Shown one piece after another: positions 1 to 10,443 of a stretch of 64,000 bases of DNA. The position numbers were made by a program, and so were the translations under genes. The notes below the pieces were generated by a model, which was not told the origin of the DNA, searched no databases, and saw nothing but the letters and a program-made list of their open reading frames with translations. Origin of the DNA: Neotamlana sedimentorum (GTDB lineage: Bacteria; Bacteroidota; Bacteroidia; Flavobacteriales; Flavobacteriaceae); contig NZ_JTDW01000005.1 in assembly GCF_000943565.1 (NCBI RefSeq), forward strand, positions 124,001 through 188,000, read 5' to 3'. Position 1 is the stretch's first letter; each line of letters begins with the position of its first letter.

Positions 1-2
1 AT

Positions 3-1295
3 TTAGATGCAGCACGATTGCAAATGGCTTTTACATTAATTTTCCATATTATTTTTGCTTGCGTTGGTATGGTAATGCCTTTTTTTATGATTGTTGCTCA
101 CAAAAAATGGTTAAACACTAAAGATCCTATTTACTTAACACTCACCAAATCGTGGCAACGAGGTGTTGCAATATTTTTTGTAACTGGTGCTGTTTCTGGA
201 ACTGCTTTATCTTTTGAATTAGGTTTACTCTGGCCAGAGTTTATGAAACATGCTGGCCCCATAATTGGCATGCCATTTTCCTTAGAAGGTGCCGCCTTTT
301 TTATTGAAGCTATCGCACTTGGTTTTTATCTTTACGGGTGGAATAAATTACCCGAAAAATTCCATTGGTTTACCGGCGTAATTATTGGTGTTTCTGGAGT
401 CGCTTCTGGTATTTTGGTGGTTGCAGCTAATGGCTGGATGAATGCGCCTTCTGGTTTTGATTATATCGATGGGAAATTTACAAACATCGACCCAATAAAA
501 GCTTTTTTAAACGACGCTTGGTTTACGCAAGCTTTACACATGACGCTTGCTGCTTTTACAGCCGTTGGTTTTGCTGTAGCCGGTATTCATGCTTATCAAA
601 TTTATAGAAAAAAACAAATCGAGTTACATAAAAAAGCTTTTAAAATAGCCATTACGTTTGCTGCAGTTGCCGCTATTTTACAACCTATAAGTGGTGATTT
701 ATCGGCTAAAGATATTGCAGAAAGACAACCTGTAAAACTGGCTGCCATGGAAGCTCACTTCGAAACCGAAAAAGGTGCGCCTTTATTTATTGGTGGTATT
801 GTTGATGAAGAAAACCAAGAGGTATCTTATAAAATTGAAATTCCTAAAGCTCTATCTTTTTTAGCATTTGGCGATTTTGATGCTGAAGTAAAAGGATTAA
901 ACGAATTCCCGAAAGAAGACCATCCAAATATTGCCATTGTTCATTATGCTTTTCAAGTTATGGTTGGTATTGGTACCTTACTCATGTTTGCAGGAATCTT
1001 GTTTTTTGTAAGTTTAAAAAAGAAAAAATGGTGGGAATTAAATAAATTTTGGTTGGCATTTACAATATTGGCGCCATTAGGTTTTATAGCCTTAGAAGCC
1101 GGTTGGATAGTTACCGAAGTTGGCCGACAACCATGGATTATTCATAACATAATGCGAACTAAAGATGCGGTAACACCAATGCCCGGAATGATTTTTAGTT
1201 TTTATACTTACGTCGTTCTTTACACGATACTTACCATTGCGGTTACCTGGTTAATGCGTCGCCAAATTCAATTTTTAAACGCTTCAAAAATATAA
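3..1295 (+). CDS. cydA: Cytochrome bd quinol oxidase subunit I (5' end outside window)
   Basis: Haem-carrying subunit of the inner-membrane cytochrome bd terminal oxidase, which oxidises quinol and reduces O2 with high affinity. The reading frame is open from base 3 with no start codon in view, and the visible protein begins LDAARLQMAF, the usual CydA N-terminus just after the initiator region, so only a few residues are missing. The first-helix His (in TLIFHII), a second His in HMTLAAF and the GRQPW motif are present. About 430 residues with a short Q-loop, shorter than the E. coli protein. cydB follows after 2 bp, so the two are co-transcribed. Identity is secure. Confidence 0.95.
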   Translation, partial: LDAARLQMAFTLIFHIIFACVGMVMPFFMIVAHKKWLNTKDPIYLTLTKSWQRGVAIFFVTGAVSGTALSFELGLLWPEFMKHAGPIIGMPFSLEGAAFFIEAIALGFYLYGWNKLPEKFHWFTGVIIGVSGVASGILVVAANGWMNAPSGFDYIDGKFTNIDPIKAFLNDAWFTQALHMTLAAFTAVGFAVAGIHAYQIYRKKQIELHKKAFKIAITFAAVAAILQPISGDLSAKDIAERQPVKLAAMEAHFETEKGAPLFIGGIVDEENQEVSYKIEIPKALSFLAFGDFDAEVKGLNEFPKEDHPNIAIVHYAFQVMVGIGTLLMFAGILFFVSLKKKKWWELNKFWLAFTILAPLGFIALEAGWIVTEVGRQPWIIHNIMRTKDAVTPMPGMIFSFYTYVVLYTILTIAVTWLMRRQIQFLNASKI

Positions 1296-1297
1296 TT

Positions 1298-2317
1298 ATG
1301 CTTTACGTTGTATTATTTTTTCTGTTATTCTCTTTATTACTTTATGTTATTTTGGCTGGAGCCGATTTTGGAGCAGGTATTGTAGAACTATTTTCTTCAA
1401 AAGAAAGTAGAATTATTACCAAAGGAACCGTGTATCGTGTTATGGGGCCTATTTGGGAAGCAAATCATATCTGGATTATCATTGTAATTGTAATTTTATG
1501 GATTGCTTTTCCCGATTTTTACAACGTACTCACCGTATATTTACACATACCACTAACTTTAGTTTTAATGGGTATTACACTCCGTGGCGTTGCATTTGTA
1601 TTTAGACATTATGATGCTTATAAAGGTAGACTTCATAAACTATACGATTGGATGTTTAGAATTTCTAGCTTGGTTACGCCTATATTTATTGGTTTAACCT
1701 TTGGTGCAATGGTTTCAGGAAAACTAATTATTACAAACGATTATGCTGCCTATAGCTTTTACGACGTTTTTATTGCACCTTGGTTTAATATCTTTTCATT
1801 ATTAGTTGGTTTCTTTTTTATGGCTTTATGTGCTTTTTTATCGGCTATATTATTAATTGGTGAAGCTAAAAAAGAAGACATCAATATTTACTTAAAAAAA
1901 TCTATTGTAGCCACTGTTTTGGTAATTTTATCAGGATTTTTCACATTAACTTATGGCTATTTAAACGACATTATTTTTGTAACCGATTTTATTGAAAACC
2001 GCTATTCTAACTATTTAATTTTATTATCTGGGATTTTAATTTATCCGCTATTACGAAGTATTAAAAAAGGACATAAAGTTACAAGTCGTGGTTTAGCTGG
2101 TGCACAAGTAATTTTAATTTTAACAGCTGCGTTAATTGCGCATTTTCCACATATAATAATTACTTCTACTTCCGAGATCGGACTATTAGATAATGTTGCT
2201 TCAGAAAAAGTAATTAATAGTTTAGGAATTGCTTTAATTATTGGTGGCTCTTTAATTCTACCGGGCTTATTTCATTTATTTAAATCTTTTAAAATTATAA
2301 AGGTTTTAGATCTTTAG
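1298..2317 (+). CDS. cydB: Cytochrome bd quinol oxidase subunit II
   Basis: Second integral membrane subunit of cytochrome bd oxidase, partner of CydA. The 339-residue protein is nearly all hydrophobic helices. It carries the family motif ADFGAGIVELF near the N-terminus, with acidic residues in helix 1, and WEANHIWIII in the second helix region. It starts 2 bp after the cydA stop, the usual cydAB order. No cydX-like small ORF or cydCD genes are seen next to it. Confidence 0.94.
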   Translation: MLYVVLFFLLFSLLLYVILAGADFGAGIVELFSSKESRIITKGTVYRVMGPIWEANHIWIIIVIVILWIAFPDFYNVLTVYLHIPLTLVLMGITLRGVAFVFRHYDAYKGRLHKLYDWMFRISSLVTPIFIGLTFGAMVSGKLIITNDYAAYSFYDVFIAPWFNIFSLLVGFFFMALCAFLSAILLIGEAKKEDINIYLKKSIVATVLVILSGFFTLTYGYLNDIIFVTDFIENRYSNYLILLSGILIYPLLRSIKKGHKVTSRGLAGAQVILILTAALIAHFPHIIITSTSEIGLLDNVASEKVINSLGIALIIGGSLILPGLFHLFKSFKIIKVLDL

Positions 2318-2390
2318 TAAGTATCATGTAACAATTGTTACCAACAAATCACGGCAAATTATATTAATTTGCAGCATAATTTTATATCCT

Positions 2391-2948
2391 ATGAATTTTA
2401 TTTTACAACCCTGGCCATGGTATGTTTCTGGCCCGTTAATTGCCTTGGGCATGTTTTTACTTTTACTTGCCGGAAAAACTTTTGGCATGTCTAGTAACTT
2501 AAGAACCATGTGTTCTATTTTAGGAGCTGGCAAAAAAGTTAAATTCTTTGCGTTCGACTGGAAAGCCCAAAAATGGAATTTAACTGTTTTTTTAGGCACT
2601 ATAATTGGTGGATTTATTGCTGCCAACTTACTTTCAAATAATTTAAGTGTAGCTATTTCAGCCGAAACCATTTCAGATTTAAATGCTTTAGGTTTCAATA
2701 GTGCAGGAAAAGCTTATTTGCCAACCGAGTTATTCGATGTATCGCAACTAAGCAACTTAAAAACCTTAGTTATTTTAGCCATTGGTGGTGTTTTAATTGG
2801 TTTTGGCACACGTTATGCTGGTGGCTGTACTTCTGGGCATGCCATTACCGGATTAAGCAACTTACAATTACCTTCTTTAATTGCTGTAATTGGCTTTTTT
2901 GTTGGTGGTTTATTAATGATTCATTTAATATTTCCTTTAATTTTTTAA
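2391..2948 (+). CDS. YeeE/YedE-family membrane transporter, first half
   Basis: Integral membrane protein of the YeeE/YedE (TsuA-like) family, implicated in uptake of thiosulfate or related sulfur compounds. The 185-residue chain has about four to five membrane helices. It contains family cysteines: Cys41 in NLRTMCS and Cys146 in [13 protein letters not shown]. In larger homologues both halves are fused; here the second half is the next gene, 2 bp downstream. Position next to cydAB suggests a link to respiratory or sulfur metabolism, but this is inference. Confidence 0.85.
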   Translation: MNFILQPWPWYVSGPLIALGMFLLLLAGKTFGMSSNLRTMCSILGAGKKVKFFAFDWKAQKWNLTVFLGTIIGGFIAANLLSNNLSVAISAETISDLNALGFNSAGKAYLPTELFDVSQLSNLKTLVILAIGGVLIGFGTRYAGGCTSGHAITGLSNLQLPSLIAVIGFFVGGLLMIHLIFPLIF

Positions 2949-2950
2949 GC

Positions 2951-3367
2951 ATGAAAAAGTATTTAACATATTTATCAATTGGTATTTTAATAGGAATCAC
3001 TTTGTTTAAGTCTGAAGCCGCGTCATGGTTTCGTATTTATGAAATGTTTAAATTTCAAGCGTTTCATATGTATGGCATCATTGGTTCTGCATTATTTTTA
3101 GGCATTATTTTTATTCAAATTATAAAGCGAAAAAATTTAAAATCATTTTATAAAGAAGCTATCGTAATTCCTGCTAAAGAAAAAAGCTTTTATCGCTATT
3201 TTATTGGAGGCACAATTTTTGGCTTAGGTTGGGCGCTTGCTGGAGCTTGTCCTGGCCCAATGTATGTGCTTTTGGGCGCTGGATTTTTTAATATTTTGGT
3301 TGTAATTGCTTTTGCGCTTTTAGGAACTTATTTGTACGGTGTTTTTAAAAACAAGCTTCCCCATTAA
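2951..3367 (+). CDS. YeeE/YedE-family membrane transporter, second half (DUF6691-like)
   Basis: Partner half of the preceding YeeE/YedE protein, 138 residues with about four membrane helices. The diagnostic motif GWALAGACPGPMYVLLGAG holds Cys100, matching the Cys-Gly-containing pore motif of the family. It starts 2 bp after the stop of the first half, so the two are translated together and probably form one transporter. Substrate is inferred from the family (sulfur compounds) and not shown by the sequence. Confidence 0.85.
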   Translation: MKKYLTYLSIGILIGITLFKSEAASWFRIYEMFKFQAFHMYGIIGSALFLGIIFIQIIKRKNLKSFYKEAIVIPAKEKSFYRYFIGGTIFGLGWALAGACPGPMYVLLGAGFFNILVVIAFALLGTYLYGVFKNKLPH

Positions 3368-3708
3368 TTTAAATGAACAACCGGCATTTGTTTACTAAAA
3401 ACTTTGGATTATTGTTTCAAGTTCAATAAATCATATTAAAATCTCAGTCAATTATTTATGTTATTAGAATTTAAATTCAACTGAAAAATAGTTTAGAAAT
3501 AAAAAAAGCCAGAAACATTTCGTTTGGCAAATATGTGATGGTTTGTTGAATATTATTCCATAGTTAGCACCAAGGCGGGCATTTTTACACCCTCATTTTT
3601 AATGATTTACATTGGTTTGAATTGCTACTTTAAAATATATTTGCACACCCCAATATGAACTAAAAATTATGACAATAGATACTACCCAACTTGGGTGTAG
3701 ATGGGTAT
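3368..3708. other. Gene-free spacer at the boundary of core genes and accessory region
   Basis: I see no supported coding region, RNA gene or strong hairpin here. It separates the plus-strand cyd/YeeE block from the decayed rteC on the minus strand. No copy of the tRNA-Pro att core was noticed in it, so the left boundary of the accessory region is not defined by this stretch. Confidence 0.5.
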
Positions 3709-4548
3709 TTATTCGTCTGATTCTTCCATGCGATCTATTAGGGACTCCTTGAGCTTATCTAAAAATTTTGTGTTGTTTATTTTTCGTGACCTGATTTCTA
3801 TAAACGTGTGATAATAATTACCCAAATCTATATTAAAAACTTGTTCACACATTGATGCCTCTTCTTTAATATCAGCTGTCCCGCTATTTATAACACCCGT
3901 ACGTACTATCGAGTGCATAAATGAGCTCGATTAAATCTATTTTGTTGCCTGTGCAAAATAGTTTGGATTGTTTTTGAAATGCATTGCTATTTGTTTTCAT
4001 GTTATTGCTATTAGTTAGTTTGTCTATTTCAGTTTTTAGGTGAACTATAAGCATATCATAAGCAAGTATGGTGGCCACGGTAGTATCATGACTAGTAGAA
4101 AATTGAGGATCTGTAAAAAAGTGAAATGTTTCAGGGTGTAAGCGAATATTTGCTTTGCCTCTTAAAAAATATTGTTCGTCCAAAAATGTTGCTCCAGTTC
4201 TATAATAATGGTAGAACTCTAAATTATCGTTAAAATAGGTTTGAAGCTTATTATATTCTTATTGAAGTATTTAATTTGAGATTTATGACTACCTCTAGGT
4301 CGCTTGCTTTCTATATTAAATAGGTTAACATAATAAATTAATTTGCAGTATAATTGGGGTTTGGTAATTTTAAAAAACTCGATTTCTAAAGCTTTTGATT
4401 TGAAATTATTTGCTACTATGCTTTCTCTCAAACTCTCAAGGTGCCTTTTTGTTATTTTCACCCCTTTTTCTGCTTTGAGAAGTATGTCATCAATTTCTGA
4501 TTCTATTATATTGATTTCCGTATTTAAGTTTTGGACTAACTTTTTCAA
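3709..4548 (-). pseudogene. rteC: Decayed rteC (conjugative-element excision regulator)
   Basis: RteC regulates excision of Bacteroidota conjugative transposons. Three reading-frame pieces together cover a full-length RteC of about 280 residues. The N-terminal piece starts at 4548 (MKKLVQNLNTEINIIESEID) and runs to NIESKRPRGSHKSQIKYF. The frame is then lost near 4225-4245 and resumes with the RTGATFLDEQYFLRGKANI block. It is lost again near 3905-3920 (LIELIYAL) and resumes with GVINSGTADI through VFNIDLGNYYHTFIEIRSRKI to the C-terminus. Two indels therefore inactivate it. No other element genes adjoin it. A second, fused rteC N-terminus lies at 24.5-24.7 kb. Confidence 0.8.
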
Positions 4549-4595
4549 CTTTTTTTATTTTAAAAATAATTTTAGATGCGTATATTAATAATCTA

Positions 4596-4632
4596 AACAA
4601 AAACGCTTCATCTGGAATGAAACGTTTTTGTT
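4596..4632 (-). terminator. Terminator of the 8881-4715 operon
   Basis: Hairpin with arms aacaaaaacgcttcat and atgaaacgtttttgtt (one mismatch) around a short loop, lying 83 bp past the stop of the FAD monooxygenase gene on its transcribed strand. The A-rich start and T-rich end of the stem give the usual A-stem-T form. Confidence 0.6.
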
Positions 4633-4714
4633 AAATAAGATAGTTCTCTCGCAGAAAAAATAGAAAGAAGCCTCTAATCAATTGTTAATTTCAAAGTTGA
4701 AACATTATTACATG

Positions 4715-5836
4715 TTATTCTAAAATTCTGTTCAGGTTGTTTCTATTGACTGAAGATGGTGTTAATCTCATTATTTGATTACGAATTGCGATTAATATTG
4801 GATTTGATAAGTGAGCCATTTTTCCAATCATCCAACTTGATTTAACAACCCTGTGCACCCTTGGTAATCTTAATTTTTGAAATTTTTCAAAAGCTCTGTT
4901 CGCTTCATATTTATTTAAATATTCCGAAAGCATTAAAGCATCTTCTATGGCTTGACAAGCCCCTTGGCCCAAATTAGGGGTTGTTGCGTGAGCAGCATCT
5001 CCTATTAAACACAAATTTTCTTTATGCCATATATTAGTTGGTTTTAAATCTGAAATTTCGGCTGTAAATATTTCATCTCTTTTAGTTGATTTAATCATGT
5101 TTTTAATGATTGGATCGTAATCATTAAAGTATGCTTCAATGTGATCTACTGAAAATTCGTTTTTATTGGTTTGGAAAGATTTTAAAGCATACCAATACAC
5201 TTTATTCTGGGCTATTTGTACAAATCCAAAACGTCCCGATTTCTCCCAAGCTTCAACTAGCTCATTTTTGTATTCTGATGGTAAATCAAAATTAGTAACA
5301 CCTCTCCAACAAATCTGATTCGCATTTCTTATTTCATTGTCTGGAAATATATTTTGTCTTACCAGTGAATTTAATCCATCTGCTCCAATTAGGGTTGTAG
5401 ATTGATGCGTATTTCCATTTTCAAAAGTTAGAGCATATCCACTATCATTTTTGACTATTTTATTCAGCTGGTGATTTAGATTTATTTCTTTTGTCTTTAG
5501 CTTATCCACTAAAATTTGCTGCAATATTCCTCTGTGAATTGCAATGCTCTTCACTTTATACTTATTCTCAAAATATGATAAGTCGGTTTTAGAAATAGTA
5601 TTTAGGTTTGCTTTTGTAATATTCATAGAAGATACCGGGTTTCCGCTTTCTTCAATTATCTTCTTTAAGCCTAATTTCTCATACACTCGCATAGCATTAC
5701 TTGCTAAAATAATACCTGCTCCAACAGGTTTTATTTCGTTAACTTGTTCAAAAATTCTTATTTTAAATCCTTTTTTTTCTAGTGCTATGGCGGTGGTTAA
5801 ACCTCCTATTCCTGCTCCAATGATATCAATTGTCAT
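4715..5836 (-). CDS. FAD-dependent monooxygenase (aromatic hydroxylase/TetX-like fold)
   Basis: Flavin monooxygenase of the PHBH/UbiH/TetX fold, using FAD and NAD(P)H to hydroxylate a small molecule. The N-terminal Rossmann motif is IDIIGAGIGGLTTAIALEKKG. The second flavin motif is LCLIGDAAHATTPNLGQGACQ near residue 285, and DGLNSLVRQ matches the DG motif. An ATG at 5866 is also possible, but MTIDIIGAG at 5836 is chosen because it puts the start just after the upstream stop at 5838 and matches family N-termini. It is the last gene of a tight four-gene operon. Substrate unknown. Confidence 0.85.
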   Translation of the reverse strand: MTIDIIGAGIGGLTTAIALEKKGFKIRIFEQVNEIKPVGAGIILASNAMRVYEKLGLKKIIEESGNPVSSMNITKANLNTISKTDLSYFENKYKVKSIAIHRGILQQILVDKLKTKEINLNHQLNKIVKNDSGYALTFENGNTHQSTTLIGADGLNSLVRQNIFPDNEIRNANQICWRGVTNFDLPSEYKNELVEAWEKSGRFGFVQIAQNKVYWYALKSFQTNKNEFSVDHIEAYFNDYDPIIKNMIKSTKRDEIFTAEISDLKPTNIWHKENLCLIGDAAHATTPNLGQGACQAIEDALMLSEYLNKYEANRAFEKFQKLRLPRVHRVVKSSWMIGKMAHLSNPILIAIRNQIMRLTPSSVNRNNLNRILE

Positions 5837-5837
5837 A

Positions 5838-6347
5838 TTAATTTTGTTTTGAATTATTAGAAACATATTTCCTGATATTATATGTAATACTTATTGTTAT
5901 TAAAATAGCAAAGGGAACTGATATTATTGTAGAATATAATATCAATTCATTTTTAGTTAATCCAGACGATAACTCACGCACAAAAAGTTCTGTAGCACCA
6001 GCTGCCCATAAACCAATTGCAGCTCCATTCATACCGATTATATGTTTTACGAGCTTATTTTTCTTCTTTGATTTTGTTATCATGGGATACATACCATATA
6101 TCAAGAAAAACAAAGACACTGGAATTAAATAATGAAAAATACTTATATCTCCATCGTTAAAATCATAAATAAATAAGGCTGAAATATTTACACTAACAAG
6201 TGCCACTGAAAAAATATAGCCTATTCTTTTATGAACTTTTGTGCCCTTTTTAGCAAGAAGCATATAAGCTCCAGTAGCTAGTCCTATTATTGAGAATAAT
6301 ACATGAATTCCTCCGGGAATTGAATGTATCCAATTGTTTATGTCCAT
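5838..6347 (-). CDS. DUF2306-like integral membrane protein
   Basis: Small hydrophobic protein of about 169 residues with five to six predicted membrane helices. HSIPGGIHVLFSIIGLATG and KKGTKVHKRIGYIFSV resemble DUF2306-type membrane proteins, in which conserved His residues in helices may bind haem or another cofactor; that role is inference. ATG at 6347 (MDINNWIHSIP) is preferred over a TTG at 6377, because it lies 13 bp after the upstream stop. It sits between two flavoenzyme genes, so it may supply membrane or redox coupling. Confidence 0.65.
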   Translation of the reverse strand: MDINNWIHSIPGGIHVLFSIIGLATGAYMLLAKKGTKVHKRIGYIFSVALVSVNISALFIYDFNDGDISIFHYLIPVSLFFLIYGMYPMITKSKKKNKLVKHIIGMNGAAIGLWAAGATELFVRELSSGLTKNELILYSTIISVPFAILITISITYNIRKYVSNNSKQN

Positions 6348-6360
6348 GATTGTTTTTGTT

Positions 6361-7773
6361 TTAAATTTCTGCAGCAAACTTTTTTAGTTTTTCCATTGCG
6401 GGGTTTTGACTCTTACTTATGCGCTCTAAAACCTCTTGTAATTCTATGTTATCAGGCTGAATATCCCTTATTAAATGACTAAATCCATCGAGTCTATTGT
6501 TATAAAGCCATTTGGTTAATTCCTTGTGTTTTGACCATTTGTTTTGATTTGTATAGGATAGCGCAGTTATTTTTATCCAATCGGTAGCTTTATCTGGCAT
6601 TGGAATTTCTTTGCATACATCATTTTTCTTGGAATCATCATCTGGAAAATTTGCTTCAATATGAGCAATAAATGCAGCACTAAAAACAAGTTGTCCTTTA
6701 CGAACGGATTGTATAGTAATAGTGTTTTTATTAAATATAGGCTTCATTTTAGCATGTTTTAATGCATTTGCAGAACAGTTTACAAGAACAGCATTTGGCC
6801 TAACGGTTATGTTGCCCTGTTCTAAATGAATGGTATCTTTTTCAATTTTTTTAACACGTCCTAATCTAACGGTATTTTTAATGCGTCTTAACTGTTCTAA
6901 TTCGATTTGACTTACTGTAGCACCATGATACATTTTTGGTGTGACATTTTTATCTAATCTTAAAAAAACACCAGATGCTTCGAATAATTCGAATAACTCG
7001 GGTATGGTTTTGGCCTTTTCCAAAGCTTCTAACTGGCAAGCGCTATCATTTAGAAAACACTTAAGATAATCAGGTGAAGGTTGTGTATTTATTCTATTGG
7101 TAAACCAAGCATCTCTACTAATAATCCATGTTATCCTATCAGGGTCAACTTGGTGCTTAAGCAACCATAAACAGGCATCAACTCCCGTTTTTCCGCCTCC
7201 AATAATGATATAAGCTTCAGGTGTACTCTTTAAATTAACTAAACCATTTATAGGGATGAATTTTATTTCAGTATTAACTTTAAAATTAGGTGTATGAGTA
7301 GATGGCACTTCAGTTTTCATATGAATAGCATCTACAATTTTTTTGTTTACCGTAACTTCAAAAGTTTTGCCAGATACCAAAGATTTAAATTGACCGTTAC
7401 CTTGATATTCACACATAGGAAAATACTGTACTCTCCCACTAGTCAAAAACCTACGAGACATAACGTCTTCATAATATGCGTTTATAGCTGTACCTGTTGC
7501 CAGATTTATCAATCCACGATTAAATCCTGATTTGTCTATTGTATCATCTCCTAATTTGGTTGAGCTAACACCATAAAATGACGATGGTTGATGTAAGGTT
7601 ACAAAGGGGTAAGCATGATTCCAATGGCCACCAGGTTTTTGCAATTTATCTACAATGACCATAGTCGCATTGGTGTCGGTTAATAGCGTATCAGCAAAAG
7701 CCATTCCAGATGCTCCAGCACCAATAATTAAATAATCTGTTTCAAGACGTTTAACTTTATTAGTGGTATTCAT
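6361..7773 (-). CDS. FAD/NAD(P)-binding oxidoreductase (flavin monooxygenase-like)
   Basis: Predicted two-dinucleotide-domain flavoprotein. The FAD motif near the N-terminus is DYLIIGAGASGMAFADTLL, and a second Rossmann motif, AYIIIGGGKTGVDACLWLL, lies near residue 190. Length of about 470 residues fits the family. ATG at 7773 (MNTTNKVKRLETDY) is preferred over an in-frame GTG at 7800. It is the second gene of the operon and shares with the fourth gene a flavin-based chemistry. The sequence does not identify the substrate. Confidence 0.75.
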   Translation of the reverse strand: MNTTNKVKRLETDYLIIGAGASGMAFADTLLTDTNATMVIVDKLQKPGGHWNHAYPFVTLHQPSSFYGVSSTKLGDDTIDKSGFNRGLINLATGTAINAYYEDVMSRRFLTSGRVQYFPMCEYQGNGQFKSLVSGKTFEVTVNKKIVDAIHMKTEVPSTHTPNFKVNTEIKFIPINGLVNLKSTPEAYIIIGGGKTGVDACLWLLKHQVDPDRITWIISRDAWFTNRINTQPSPDYLKCFLNDSACQLEALEKAKTIPELFELFEASGVFLRLDKNVTPKMYHGATVSQIELEQLRRIKNTVRLGRVKKIEKDTIHLEQGNITVRPNAVLVNCSANALKHAKMKPIFNKNTITIQSVRKGQLVFSAAFIAHIEANFPDDDSKKNDVCKEIPMPDKATDWIKITALSYTNQNKWSKHKELTKWLYNNRLDGFSHLIRDIQPDNIELQEVLERISKSQNPAMEKLKKFAAEI

Positions 7774-7825
7774 TTTTGTTAATTTATCGGTTTTTATCAC
7801 ATTAATGGAATAGACACTAATATCT

Positions 7826-8881
7826 CTAACTTTTATTTATAAAATTTAAGATGTTTGTGATATACCCTTCTCTATTTTCAATATAGGCTGTATGTCCTGC
7901 TCCTTCTATTACTTTTAATTCTGTATTTTGAAATATATCTAAATACTCATAAGTATCTTGCCACGGGATATAATCACATTCTGGTTTAAGCACAAGTACA
8001 GGTTTGCTAAAAGATTTCATATCATTTCGAAACTGCTTGGTTATACTATCCGTTGACTTTTTAGTGAATATAGCACTATACATTCCTGGTCTCCCATTTG
8101 GTTCTTCAGCTCTCAATGTATCACAGACCATTGCAGACACAAATTCTTTTGAGAATTTATGTAAAACACCATCTACTTTATCATCACTTATAAATGAGGG
8201 ATTTCCAAATATAGAAGCCATAGCAAGCCAAATAGTTTCTTTCTTCGTGAGGCTGTTTTCCATAGTTTCATTCAGTCTCTCGGTTCTTTCATCAATGTTT
8301 GTTAATCCTTGAATCAAATCATCTTTGTCTGTTTCCATTATATTGGGAAGTGGCGGATAAATACCGCTTGGTGCTGATAATATAATTTCACTAACTAGGT
8401 TAGGATTATACGTTGCGAAATAAGAGGCTAAAAACCCACCCCAAGATTGACCAATAAGAATGGTGCGTTCTGCATCGATATTAGTGATAATATTTTTTAA
8501 ATCATTTGAATGTCTTTGAACAGAATAGTCTTTTGGATTTGCTAATCGTGAGGATAAACCACTGCCTATCTGGTCATACAGAAAAACTTCATAGCCATTA
8601 TTGGCAATATTTTCAAATACGTTTATAGTTAAGTCATCGATGTAACCTCCTGGACCTCCATGCAAATAGATAATAGTTCCGAGAATTGAATCGTTTTTAG
8701 GTGTAAGATGCGTATATGCAATTTTAGACCCTATTGTAAGCTCCCAATATTGTGTAGAATTACGAACAGTAGAATTTAATTCGTTATCTAAACTTGGTGA
8801 AATTACCCACACCATCGTTCCAACTACTAAAACTAAACATACCAAAAAGATATATTTCAGAATTTTAAATATTGTTTTCAT
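7826..8881 (-). CDS. Alpha/beta hydrolase, proline iminopeptidase-like, membrane-anchored
   Basis: Serine hydrolase of the alpha/beta fold. An N-terminal hydrophobic segment at residues 7-28 suggests export or a membrane anchor. The oxyanion-hole motif is HGGPGG near residue 74, the nucleophile elbow is GQSWGG (Ser146), and the acid and base are in LKPECDYIPW and EGAGHTAYIEN near the C-terminus. HGGPGG plus GQSWGG is typical of the proline iminopeptidase (S33) group, but esterase or lactonase activity is possible. First gene of the operon that runs to 4715. Confidence 0.8.
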   Translation of the reverse strand: MKTIFKILKYIFLVCLVLVVGTMVWVISPSLDNELNSTVRNSTQYWELTIGSKIAYTHLTPKNDSILGTIIYLHGGPGGYIDDLTINVFENIANNGYEVFLYDQIGSGLSSRLANPKDYSVQRHSNDLKNIITNIDAERTILIGQSWGGFLASYFATYNPNLVSEIILSAPSGIYPPLPNIMETDKDDLIQGLTNIDERTERLNETMENSLTKKETIWLAMASIFGNPSFISDDKVDGVLHKFSKEFVSAMVCDTLRAEEPNGRPGMYSAIFTKKSTDSITKQFRNDMKSFSKPVLVLKPECDYIPWQDTYEYLDIFQNTELKVIEGAGHTAYIENREGYITNILNFINKS

Positions 8882-8993
8882 GTGTTTATATTAATTTTTT
8901 ATGGTCACATGCCGCTCGCAATTAATCATCCGGTTTCATGATAGAATTTTTAACATGTTCGTTTCGCAATGTTATAATTATTGATTTTTTTTT

Positions 8994-9025
8994 AAGAAAT
9001 GATGCTTAAAAAAGCATCATTTCTT
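8994..9025 (-). terminator. Perfect inverted repeat downstream of metY
   Basis: Arms aagaaatgatgctt and aagcatcatttctt are perfect 14-bp complements around a 4-nt loop, 56 bp past the metY stop. On the metY strand the stem is followed by A residues and not T residues, so a classical intrinsic terminator is not certain. It may be an mRNA 3'-end stabiliser. Confidence 0.45.
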
Positions 9026-9080
9026 ATTTTAATTTGAATTGCAATTGTTAATTAGCTACAACTGTAAATCAATCAAATTT

Positions 9081-10436
<1,356 letters not shown>

Positions 10437-10443
10437 TTAATGA

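Noticed and set aside
2324-2698. 124-codon minus-strand frame
   Set aside because: Shadow of the YeeE/YedE gene with no independent support.
3411-3440. GTTCAA near 3417 as a sixth operator
   Set aside because: No partner half-site at 21 bp and no TAnnTTTG at 40 bp, and no gene start downstream in that orientation.
5544-5852. 102-codon plus-strand frame
   Set aside because: Antisense to the FAD monooxygenase gene, without family features.
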